Positions 1 through 4,631 of a stretch of DNA of 6,314 bases are shown here, piece by piece (positions within the stretch are counted from its first letter, which is position 1; every line of letters begins with the position of its first letter). This DNA comes from Candidatus Hydrogenedentota bacterium. Its GTDB lineage: Bacteria > Spirochaetota > Leptospiria > Turneriellales > J094. The position numbers were made by a program, and so were the translations under genes. The notes below the pieces were generated by a model. It did not search any database and had not been told where the DNA came from. It saw nothing but the letters and a program-made list of their open reading frames with translations. Where the stretch lies: NCBI GenBank assembly GCA_003695005.1, contig RFJE01000262.1, positions 1 to 6,314 of the forward strand, read 5' to 3'.

Positions 1-33
1 AAATAAACATGAAATAAAGTAAAATTTGGTTAC

Positions 34-136
34 TTACAATTTTTTGGCGAATGGCTGCATTGCTATTAAACAAGCTGTTGTTGTAGCGAGTAAACCGAAG
101 GTAAAAACGATATAATTTTCTATATAATTTTTTCAT
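34..136 (-). pseudogene. Short hydrophobic membrane peptide downstream of ccmE, frame broken near its start (possible CcmD-like)
   Basis: On the minus strand, 15 bases after the ccmE stop, an ATG at 136-134 is followed by a run of six A. Read straight from that ATG the frame is polar and Tyr/Arg-rich. One frame over, an open stretch from 132 down to the TAA at 34-36 encodes ...IENYIVFTFGLLATTTACLI... followed by AMQPFAKKL, a convincing single transmembrane helix with a basic tail. That frame has no upstream start codon of its own. Removing one A from the A6 run joins the ATG to it and gives a 33-residue peptide. A tiny single-helix protein beside ccmE recalls CcmD, the small membrane subunit of cytochrome c maturation, but this rests on position and hydrophobicity only. 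It may be a sequencing error, a decayed gene, or chance. Confidence 0.35.
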
Positions 137-151
137 GAAAAATGTTAGCAA

Positions 152-568
152 CTACTTTTTTGTTTTGTTTGGCTCATAACGAGAAGCACATTTTGCCATA
201 ACTTTATCAGCATAAAATTTATTTTCTTTCGGATTCAATTTCCCTTCTACCGAAGCCATAGCACCGTCGGTAAACGTGTCCGGCAATAAAGTTTTTCCTG
301 TAAAAAAAACAGGAAGCTGATAATGACTTTGTTCACTCTTTTGCTCAAGAATAAACTCTGCTTTTAGCCCTTTTTTTTGAATACTTCCTTCTTTCACCTG
401 ACCATATAGCGTCATAAAAACACCATCAAAATTTTCCCCCTGCTTTAATTTTGTCATGAGTTCACTTAATTGTAAATGAGGGTGACTAGCGACGCTAGAT
501 GATTGCATCATTAAAAAAGCAAAACCTATTACTAAAAAAACGACGGCAATGGCTATTTTTTTATTCAT
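152..568 (-). CDS. ccmE: Cytochrome c maturation haem chaperone CcmE, CxxxY type
   Basis: A 138-residue protein with an N-terminal membrane anchor (about residues 5-21) and an exported OB-fold-like domain. CcmE receives haem from CcmC, binds it covalently, and passes it to the CcmF/H ligation machinery for apocytochrome c. Family features seen are the strand pattern ending QLPVFFTGKTLLPDTFTDGA (84-103), the following VEGKL (107-111), and the C-terminal FYADKVMAKCASRYEP (118-133). In proteobacterial CcmE the haem-binding motif is HxxxY. Here the equivalent is C127-A-S-R-Y131, the CxxxY variant known from some anaerobes, deltaproteobacteria and archaea. I chose the ATG at 568 because it directly precedes the anchor. 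An ATG at 700 would add 44 residues and overlap the divergent gene. No strong Shine-Dalgarno is visible. TTGTCA lies about 30 bases upstream, with no clear -10 partner. Confidence 0.85.
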   Translation of the reverse strand: MNKKIAIAVVFLVIGFAFLMMQSSSVASHPHLQLSELMTKLKQGENFDGVFMTLYGQVKEGSIQKKGLKAEFILEQKSEQSHYQLPVFFTGKTLLPDTFTDGAMASVEGKLNPKENKFYADKVMAKCASRYEPNKTKK

Positions 569-682
569 ACGGTTTCTTATCTTAAATAAAGACAGCCTGA
601 CAAGAGAAATCTTTGTGAAATATGAACCGCGGAAACAGGAAAATTGGATTAAAAAGAAAAACAGCATGCCGATAATAAGGTT

Positions 683-1684
683 ATGCAGAATTCTCCGCAA
701 AAAGTGGATTATGCCGTAGAAGGCAGTCCTGTCTCTTCTTTTAAAGTAACCTTAATTCCGTTCTCTTTTTCTGTAGGTATCATATTGCTATTAGAAATTT
801 TACTTGTATCTGCTGCAGGCTTATGGGGATATTTAAGCTTACAAGAAGCCATTCGTTCTCATGAAAAAGCATTTTTTCGTGCGGGAAGACAACTCGTAGC
901 TGCTATATCTGCTTCCGCCGAACTTGCAGAAAAACATAATGATTTTGCACCCTTATCCATTTCTTTTGGCAAGATGGTGAATGATTTTAGAAATAAAGTC
1001 GAAACAGCGAGCGTCTCTGAAGTGTTTTACCTCTCTGCCGACGGGCGAGTGTTGGCTCATTCTGATCCGACATTTGTACAAAGTGCAAAAAGAAAGACGA
1101 AAAAAAGGAAAAAGGTAAAAAATAAAGTAAAATTAGCACAACTTTCCGAGCTCGAATTAAAATATAATAATGAATTTTTCCATGCAGCTCTTTTAACTGA
1201 TAGTGAAGAAATTTTAGTCCGTAACTATCCCTATCCTGTTTTTGATAGAAAGCTAGATGCATCTTTTTTAGCCGAAGCTCTTATGCCAGCCGATATTCAG
1301 TATTCCGTGGATTTCTCCACTGTTGTCATGAGGGGATTTAGAAAAACAGGAAGTGTTCATGTTATTATGAATCGAGCAGCTCTTTACGACACCGTAGAGC
1401 ATTTAGTTTCGCGATTTTGGATTATGCTTGCTATTGTTTGTACGGCGGGTCTAATTGTTGGCCTCATTTTATTATTTGCTTTTGCCGTAAGAGGTCGTTT
1501 TCTCGAGCGACTATGGATTAAGTTTTTATCAGACATTGATAATAAAAGAGTTTTAGAAACAAAAATTAGTAGCATTGAAAATAAAGTGCAAGAAATGGAA
1601 CGACAAAAGTTAGTTACGGTAGATAAAGAGGGTGATTCAGAAGAAATCCTAGAAGCAATTTATATTGAAGAAAAAACGGAATAG
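683..1684 (+). CDS. Membrane-anchored sensor protein with cache-like extracytoplasmic domain and no output domain
   Basis: A 333-residue protein with two membrane helices (about 26-50 and 246-269) enclosing an extracytoplasmic domain of about 195 residues. The domain contains VFYLSADGRVLAHSDP (114-129), typical of a cache/PAS-like sensor core ('xxDGxVLAHSDP'). A helix at about 52-85 leads out of the first membrane segment, as in cache receptors. After TM2 come only about 60 cytoplasmic residues, mostly a short coiled coil (about 285-310) and an acidic tail. There is no HAMP, kinase, MCP or GGDEF domain, so signalling would need a partner. The next gene, 2 bases on, is a STAS protein, the obvious candidate. 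Oddly, a stretch at 136-150 within the external domain is almost all Lys/Arg. The start ATG has AAGG only 2 bases upstream. The ligand is unknown. It is divergent from ccmE across a 114-bp gap. Confidence 0.72.
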   Translation: MQNSPQKVDYAVEGSPVSSFKVTLIPFSFSVGIILLLEILLVSAAGLWGYLSLQEAIRSHEKAFFRAGRQLVAAISASAELAEKHNDFAPLSISFGKMVNDFRNKVETASVSEVFYLSADGRVLAHSDPTFVQSAKRKTKKRKKVKNKVKLAQLSELELKYNNEFFHAALLTDSEEILVRNYPYPVFDRKLDASFLAEALMPADIQYSVDFSTVVMRGFRKTGSVHVIMNRAALYDTVEHLVSRFWIMLAIVCTAGLIVGLILLFAFAVRGRFLERLWIKFLSDIDNKRVLETKISSIENKVQEMERQKLVTVDKEGDSEEILEAIYIEEKTE

Positions 1685-1686
1685 TT

Positions 1687-2472
1687 ATGTTGAATATGCT
1701 TACAGAAGATAAAGAAAATATACTCCATGTTGTGTTAGAAGGTGCTTTAGATTCGCATACAGCAACGGAATTTAAAGCATGGATGGAAGAGAGTTTGTTA
1801 GATGGTTACCGAGCGTTTCTTTTAAACTTTTCTCGATTGGACTATATTTCTTCGCGGGGTATTTCCGTTCTTTTTGAAACGGCGGATATCATGCAAAAGC
1901 ATGAAGCTCATTTAGTGATTTTAGAGCCATCAGAAGAAACTAGAAACTTGTTAGATTTTTTTGGGGTTACTAAAAAACTAAAAGTTAGTTTTGATTGGGA
2001 GTCGGCTTTGTCGGATTTAGCAAGGTTTAAAAAAGTAGAACCTCCGGTTGATAGCGAAGAAGAAATCGAAATACAGCTGCCCGATCTAGAAAAAGAGCAA
2101 AAAGAGCCGCAACAAGAAGAAACAAATGAAGAATCTTTAGAAACAACTGTGGATCAAGAGATAGAAATAACAAGCAAAGAAACACATTCCGAATCAACAT
2201 TAGAACCCAAAGAAACAAGGCCTGAAAATACTGAGGAAAACGAAAAGGAAGAAGCCTCTGAGGATAACTTACCTAAAGATGAGAGTGTAGTTACAATAAA
2301 GCAAGAGCGATCCCAAGAACTTTCTCACGAGAAGAAAGATACTTCTTCTATTCAGACTGTTGAAGTCAATATAATCCATTGCCCAAACTGTGGGAAAAAG
2401 TTAAAAGTGACAAAGCCGGGCAAATATCTTTGCCCGGATTGTAGAATTCGATTTCAATACCCGTTTTATTAA
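1687..2472 (+). CDS. STAS-domain protein with acidic linker and C-terminal zinc ribbon
   Basis: A 261-residue, probably cytoplasmic protein in three parts. Residues 1-113 are a STAS (anti-sigma-factor-antagonist-like) domain: VVLEGALDSHTATEFKAWM (15-33), LNFSRLDYISSRGISVLF (46-63), and a C-terminal helix NLLDFFGVTKKL. At the switch position the classic D-S-S/T-G of SpoIIAA reads S55-S56-R57-G58. The phosphorylatable Ser (S56) is kept and the preceding Asp is replaced by Ser. Residues about 118-225 are a low-complexity, Glu-rich linker. Residues 230-258 are a treble-clef/ribbon zinc site with C232-P-N-C235 and C249-P-D-C252. It starts 2 bases after the sensor gene, so the two are very likely co-transcribed and act together. 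ATG codons at 1687 and 1696 are both possible starts. The sensor may control the STAS part while the zinc ribbon contacts nucleic acid or protein. That is inference; no anti-sigma kinase or phosphatase is present in the window. Confidence 0.8.
   Translation: MLNMLTEDKENILHVVLEGALDSHTATEFKAWMEESLLDGYRAFLLNFSRLDYISSRGISVLFETADIMQKHEAHLVILEPSEETRNLLDFFGVTKKLKVSFDWESALSDLARFKKVEPPVDSEEEIEIQLPDLEKEQKEPQQEETNEESLETTVDQEIEITSKETHSESTLEPKETRPENTEENEKEEASEDNLPKDESVVTIKQERSQELSHEKKDTSSIQTVEVNIIHCPNCGKKLKVTKPGKYLCPDCRIRFQYPFY
2416..2437. other. Perfect 9-bp GC-rich hairpin inside the zinc-ribbon codons
   Basis: CCGGGCAAA and TTTGCCCGG form a perfect 9-bp stem with a TATC loop, about 35 bases before the STAS gene's stop. 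It lies just beyond the end of the convergent barrel gene, so on the minus strand it could slow or end barrel-gene transcription. The downstream minus-strand sequence is only moderately T-rich. It may also be a coincidence of the K-P-G-K-Y-L-C-P-D codons. Confidence 0.35.
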
Positions 2473-2480
2473 GTACTTAA
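2469..2480. repeat. 12-bp palindrome holding both convergent stop codons
   Basis: TTAAGTACTTAA is a perfect palindrome. The TAA of the STAS gene (2470-2472) and the TAA of the convergent barrel gene (2479-2477 on the minus strand) are its symmetric arms, so only four bases separate the two genes. No intergenic terminator fits there. Confidence 0.6.
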
Positions 2481-3223
2481 AAGGCCATTCCAAAGGCCAA
2501 ACCTGCTCCAAACGAACGATTGGTATCCAGCGCATCTAAAATCATTAAATCTAAATTTAAAAGCATGTTAGGAGAATCCCGGAGTACAGCCACACGAATA
2601 CCCGTGTTAAAAATACCTCTGCCTGCACCCGCGCCTCGGGGGTCAATGCTATAAGAGTAGTTAGCAAAATCAAGCAGCCAGTGTATGTAGCCTTTAAAAA
2701 CGCTTGGTGCTAAATTTAAATCAAATCCCATGGAAAAATCGATATTGCTCTCTGCACCGGGAGCAAATGTCTTACCAAAAACAATGGTTGTTTCTGAAGG
2801 CATCTTAAAAAAAGATGCTCCATAAGTGGTTGCTAAGTAAATTTGACCGGCAGTATCATTAAAATTTGGGCCATAATTAATGCTTTGAAAATTACCTCCA
2901 ATGGCTAAGGCTGTATCACCTGATTGGTGAAAACGAAATTTACCATGTAGCAGTAAATCATTCGATTCTTTATCCTGAATATCATACGTTGCCCCAAGCT
3001 CTGCCTTACCTGCTATTCCAATGGTTGCTTTAGGTGTAATACTGTTGTTTTTATCGGCAATAAAGTGAGTCCCTAAGTTGAATCCGAAAGAGCTTTTCCC
3101 CCATGCTACATTTGCAGTGGGGGTTGTAATTAAACCAGTTGTACCACCAATGCTAGGCGAAGCTGTCCAGGAATATAGAGAAACACTGCATAGTCCTAAT
3201 AGAATACTTAATATTTTTTTCAT
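2477..3223 (-). CDS. Exported outer-membrane beta-barrel-like protein
   Basis: A 248-residue protein of unknown specific function. A Sec signal peptide (MKKILSILLGLCSVSLYSWTA) is followed by SPSIGGTTGLITTPTANVAWGKSSFGFNLG, a start like that of YjbH-type and other spirochaete/proteobacterial barrel proteins ('GxTGLIxTPTA'). The rest alternates hydrophobic and polar residues in short strands rich in Gly, Asn and aromatics (for example TIGIAGKAELGATYDIQ, LAIGGNFQSINYG, FSMGFDLNL) and ends in Phe, as outer-membrane barrels often do. There is no proper lipobox: Cys12 is not preceded by a good L-A/S-G/A pattern. A strong Shine-Dalgarno AGGAG (3234-3230) stands 6 bases before the ATG. Further upstream a perfect -35-like TTGACA occurs on the minus strand at 3286-3281, with no good -10 at 16-18 bases. 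A small channel or adhesin-like surface protein is plausible. Confidence 0.72.
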   Translation of the reverse strand: MKKILSILLGLCSVSLYSWTASPSIGGTTGLITTPTANVAWGKSSFGFNLGTHFIADKNNSITPKATIGIAGKAELGATYDIQDKESNDLLLHGKFRFHQSGDTALAIGGNFQSINYGPNFNDTAGQIYLATTYGASFFKMPSETTIVFGKTFAPGAESNIDFSMGFDLNLAPSVFKGYIHWLLDFANYSYSIDPRGAGAGRGIFNTGIRVAVLRDSPNMLLNLDLMILDALDTNRSFGAGLAFGMAF

Positions 3224-3340
3224 ACTTATCTCCTTTTTGTATAAGATAGTCTTTAACTAGAAAATGATGATAAAATACTATGTCAAGCTCATAAAGTAAA
3301 AAGTTGGGTGGTAAGCGCTGAATCTTTCCTTCTTAATTAT

Positions 3341-3500
3341 AAGAGGGGGGACACCCCCCTCGCTCCAAAATCGTGGCCGCTCGGCTAGTTTTGTGCAGGA
3401 CAGGCATTTGTACCCTTGCAGAGTAGCAGAGTGGATCAGAATTTTTCGTCCTCCATCCTGTCGGCCGTAGCCTCGCTACGATTTTTCCGCTACCCCCCCG
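3341..3500. other. GC-rich, self-complementary non-coding segment
   Basis: This stretch has no credible reading frame and is about 55% G+C (66 of 120 over 3361-3480, hand count) against AT-rich flanks. It holds a G/C-block hairpin, GAGGGGGG-ACA-CCCCCCTC (3343-3361); nested complementary arms AAAATCGT (3367-3374) with ACGATTTT (3478-3485), GGCCG (3375-3379) with CGGCC (3462-3466), and GACAGG (3399-3404) with CCTGTC (3457-3462); and a local hairpin CGTAGC-CTC-GCTACG (3466-3480). It could be a structured RNA, the folded end of a mobile element, or a decayed repeat. It matches no RNA family I recognise: no tRNA, tmRNA, RNase P or SRP hallmarks. Confidence 0.4.
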
Positions 3501-3537
3501 AGATGGTGAGCTAGAAAATAGTTGAACCTGTACAAGA

Positions 3538-3543
3538 TATAAT
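3538..3543 (+). promoter_or_regulatory. Possible -10 box for the RHH-like gene
   Basis: TATAAT matches the -10 consensus exactly and lies about 120 bases upstream of the ATG at 3664, outside the left inverted repeat. There is no -35 at the usual 16-18 base spacing; TTGAAC is only 10 bases upstream. Weak evidence in AT-rich DNA. Confidence 0.25.
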
Positions 3544-3575
3544 AGTAATTTCTTTTGCGTTTTACGCTTACGTTG

Positions 3576-3603
3576 GATGGGGGTAGCGGCTACATTTTTG
3601 TGG
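3576..3603 (+). repeat. Left 28-bp inverted repeat
   Basis: Left arm of the pair described for the 824-bp unit. It contains GGGGGTAGCGG (3579-3589), which is also the exact complement of 3487-3497, so this block can pair with either partner. Confidence 0.65.
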
Positions 3604-3654
3604 ATGGAAAATTAAAAGTACTATACAAAATATCCGTCATTTTTAAGTTGTCCC

Positions 3655-3659
3655 GGAGG
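3655..3659 (+). promoter_or_regulatory. Shine-Dalgarno GGAGG of the RHH-like gene
   Basis: GGAGG ends 4 bases before the ATG at 3664. Together with that of the barrel gene it is the best ribosome-binding site in the window, and it supports both the start and the reality of this otherwise unrecognised gene. Confidence 0.65.
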
Positions 3660-3663
3660 CAAT

Positions 3664-4290
3664 ATGAACAAAAAGCGCAGAGTGAATCCACTATCCCTAT
3701 CTCCTCGCCAAAGCGGGAAAGCAATCCTGAACCTTGTCAATTGCAGTCCGGATGAGCAGTATGACACAAGTATTACTCTTCCGAATTGGCAAAAATATAG
3801 AGTCAAAGCAGCGAAAGCTAAACTTAAAGAACATGGGATTAAAATGAGTAATACGGAAATTATCTCTGCTTGCATTCGCATTGTGGCTAAAAAAGTAAGA
3901 AGGCATAAAGTATGCAATACAACTCGTGTTAGACGGAAAAATCCTACAATAGGTAAATACAAGAAGTTGTCGGTTCAGTGGGAGGCAGAAGTGTATAATA
4001 TTCTTTTGATGCTTGCTGATCATGCAAGGGTGTGTCATTCTGTGATAGCGGATATAGCCTTAAGGATGTATTTAGAAGTTGTAGTCAAGACACTGATTGC
4101 AGGGGAAACCGAAAAAGTGGAGATATGCTTTATCCGACACCGCGACAACGAAGTAACAAAAGAGAATAAAAACATTGACACCTCGTATTTTTTAGGATTG
4201 CTAAATGGCCTGTACGGTATTTACCGTAGAAGGACTTGGCGGTGCACTAACAAAAGCTTAGTTTATAGATCGTCATGGGTTTTTATGTGA
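3664..4290 (+). CDS. Basic protein with two ribbon-helix-helix-like segments, accessory-island gene
   Basis: A 208-residue, strongly basic protein I do not recognise with certainty. Two parts each show a strand-helix-turn-helix pattern like ribbon-helix-helix DNA-binding folds: TSITLPNWQKYRVKAAKAKL...MSNTEIISACIRIVAKK (35-77), and KKLSVQWEAEVYNILLMLAD...CHSVIADIALRMYLEVV (100-140). A basic loop (about 78-100) links them. The C-terminal 60 residues are Arg/Lys/Asn-rich and featureless. Arrangement and size loosely recall DUF1564, a multi-copy family of Leptospira, but I could not check this. It stands alone between 28-bp inverted repeats, with a good Shine-Dalgarno. A DNA-binding regulator of its own unit, or an accessory protein of a mobile element, is the best guess. 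It has no catalytic motif of transposases, recombinases or nucleases that I can see. Confidence 0.55.
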   Translation: MNKKRRVNPLSLSPRQSGKAILNLVNCSPDEQYDTSITLPNWQKYRVKAAKAKLKEHGIKMSNTEIISACIRIVAKKVRRHKVCNTTRVRRKNPTIGKYKKLSVQWEAEVYNILLMLADHARVCHSVIADIALRMYLEVVVKTLIAGETEKVEICFIRHRDNEVTKENKNIDTSYFLGLLNGLYGIYRRRTWRCTNKSLVYRSSWVFM

Positions 4291-4371
4291 TTTGCGCGGC
4301 AGATATTGACACATTCACCACGAAAGCCACGACTCTTTTAAAAGTGCGACCCGCTACCTATACTTTCATGA

Positions 4372-4399
4372 CCACAAAAATGTAGCCGGTCCCCTTATC
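4372..4399 (-). repeat. Right 28-bp inverted repeat
   Basis: Inverted partner of 3576-3603, with four mismatches all in the outer 11 positions. It ends 4 bases before the first 9-bp direct repeat of the adjacent MITE-like element. Confidence 0.65.
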
Positions 4400-4403
4400 T
4401 CGT

Positions 4404-4412
4404 ATCACTAAA
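4404..4412 (+). repeat. Left 9-bp direct repeat (putative target-site duplication)
   Basis: ATCACTAAA is identical to 4581-4589 and directly abuts the left terminal inverted repeat of the 168-bp element. Confidence 0.6.
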
Positions 4413-4580
4413 TAGCAATTCTCGGTGAAGGGAAAAAAGACCTGCTCGGCGCAGTTCCGCACCCATCGCCACTTTCAAAAGAAAGTGGTGAGGGGGAGGA
4501 CTGTTTGAGCACGAGCAGGCCTTTTTTCCCTGTTTTTAATGTTAATTCAGCGATTCTCGGCGAAACGACGAGAATCGCTG
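4413..4580. mobile_element. 168-bp MITE-like element with 12-bp TIRs and 9-bp target duplication
   Basis: The left end TAGCAATTCTCG (4413-4424) and right end CGAGAATCGCTG (4569-4580) are inverted copies, 10 of 12 matching, both differences being transitions. Immediately outside both ends is the same 9-mer ATCACTAAA. This is the structure expected of a small non-autonomous transposon moved by a transposase that makes 9-bp target duplications. It has no coding capacity. Inside are a roughly 100-nt hairpin and, next to the right end, a second direct copy of the left-end motif, AGCGATTCTCGGCGAA (4549-4564; 14 of 16 match to 4414-4429), which forms a perfect hairpin with the right TIR. The parent element is not in the window. 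Confidence 0.6.
4430..4530 (+). terminator. Long (about 100-nt) imperfect hairpin, possible terminator or element core
   Basis: Outer stem GGGAAAAAAGACCTGCTCG (4430-4448) pairs with 4512-4530 at 18 of 19 positions, with one A-C mismatch. A middle stem joins CAGTTCC (4452-4458) with GGACTG (4498-4503) and CCC (4462-4464) with GGG. The apex is CCACTTTC-AAAA-GAAAGTGG (4469-4488). The plus-strand side is followed by TGTTTTTAAT (4531-4540), so it could end transcription coming from the RHH-like gene. Its size is far beyond an ordinary terminator, so it is more likely the core of the MITE-like element. Confidence 0.55.
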
Positions 4581-4581
4581 A
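4547..4581. repeat. Perfect 13-bp inverted repeat, 9-base loop
   Basis: TCAGCGATTCTCG (4547-4559) and CGAGAATCGCTGA (4569-4581) pair perfectly around the loop GCGAAACGA. It makes a subterminal hairpin at the right end of the MITE-like element. Confidence 0.7.
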
Positions 4582-4589
4582 TCACTAAA
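4581..4589 (+). repeat. Right 9-bp direct repeat (putative target-site duplication)
   Basis: Second ATCACTAAA, directly abutting the right terminal inverted repeat. The native DNA upstream of the next gene resumes here. Confidence 0.6.
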
Positions 4590-4631
4590 GAATTCCACTG
4601 TTCAAGATATCTCGACCTTGTAAAAAAACCT

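Larger units (their letters stand above)
3576..4399. mobile_element. Candidate 824-bp unit bounded by 28-bp inverted repeats, carrying one gene
   Basis: Positions 3576-3603 and 4372-4399 are inverted copies aligning without gaps over 28 bases, 24 identical. The inner 17 bases (CGGCTACATTTTTGTGG, 3587-3603; complement 4372-4388) are perfect. Both ends begin with GAT and a G-rich block. Similarity may extend a few bases outward (TACG on the left, CGTA on the right). The only gene inside is the RHH-like ORF. No transposase or integrase is present and I see no target-site duplication at these ends. The unit would be non-autonomous, or the repeats may instead be paired binding sites for the encoded protein. 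A further inverted match to the left repeat, CCGCTACCCCC, lies at 3487-3497. Confidence 0.5.

Noticed and set aside
1..136. Minus-strand frame from the ATG at 136 open to the left window edge (45 codons)
   Set aside because: The peptide is polar, rich in Tyr, Arg and Asn, and resembles nothing known. The competing frame in the same DNA gives a clean transmembrane helix. It could still be the start of a real gene, but I cannot support it.
569..682. Promoters in the ccmE/sensor divergent gap
   Set aside because: TTGTCA (minus strand) and TTGGAT with GATAAT (plus strand, spacing 21) are present, but no pair has acceptable spacing and a good -10.
569..700. 44-residue N-terminal extension of CcmE from an ATG at 700
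   Set aside because: It would overlap the divergent sensor gene and put extra sequence before the normal membrane anchor. The ATG at 568 fits family length.
3555..3755. 66-codon plus-strand frame overlapping the RHH-like gene
   Set aside because: It runs through the left inverted repeat and overlaps a gene with a far better ribosome-binding site and more plausible protein.
3621..4038. Two 113-codon minus-strand frames opposite the RHH-like gene
   Set aside because: They are antisense shadows: Cys/Phe/Leu-rich reverse readings without a Shine-Dalgarno or recognisable domain.
4306..4340. TTGACA (4307-4312) as a promoter after the RHH-like gene
   Set aside because: At 16-18 bases downstream there is no -10-like hexamer.
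3576..4399. Target-site duplication flanking the 28-bp inverted repeats
   Set aside because: The flanks (TTACGTTG on the left, TCGTATCA on the right) are not direct repeats. The shared TACG/CGTA is inverted and more likely extends the repeats themselves.
3300..4400. Integron gene cassette with attC site
   Set aside because: A GTTGGAT at 3573-3579 fits the right core pattern, but no matching left core RYYYAAC was found at proper spacing, and there is no integrase. The 28-bp inverted repeats flank the gene rather than forming a single attC hairpin after it.
3341..4540. Retron, type III toxin-antitoxin or group II intron RNA
   Set aside because: There is no reverse transcriptase, no toxin-like ORF, no short tandem RNA repeats and no intron domain V motif.
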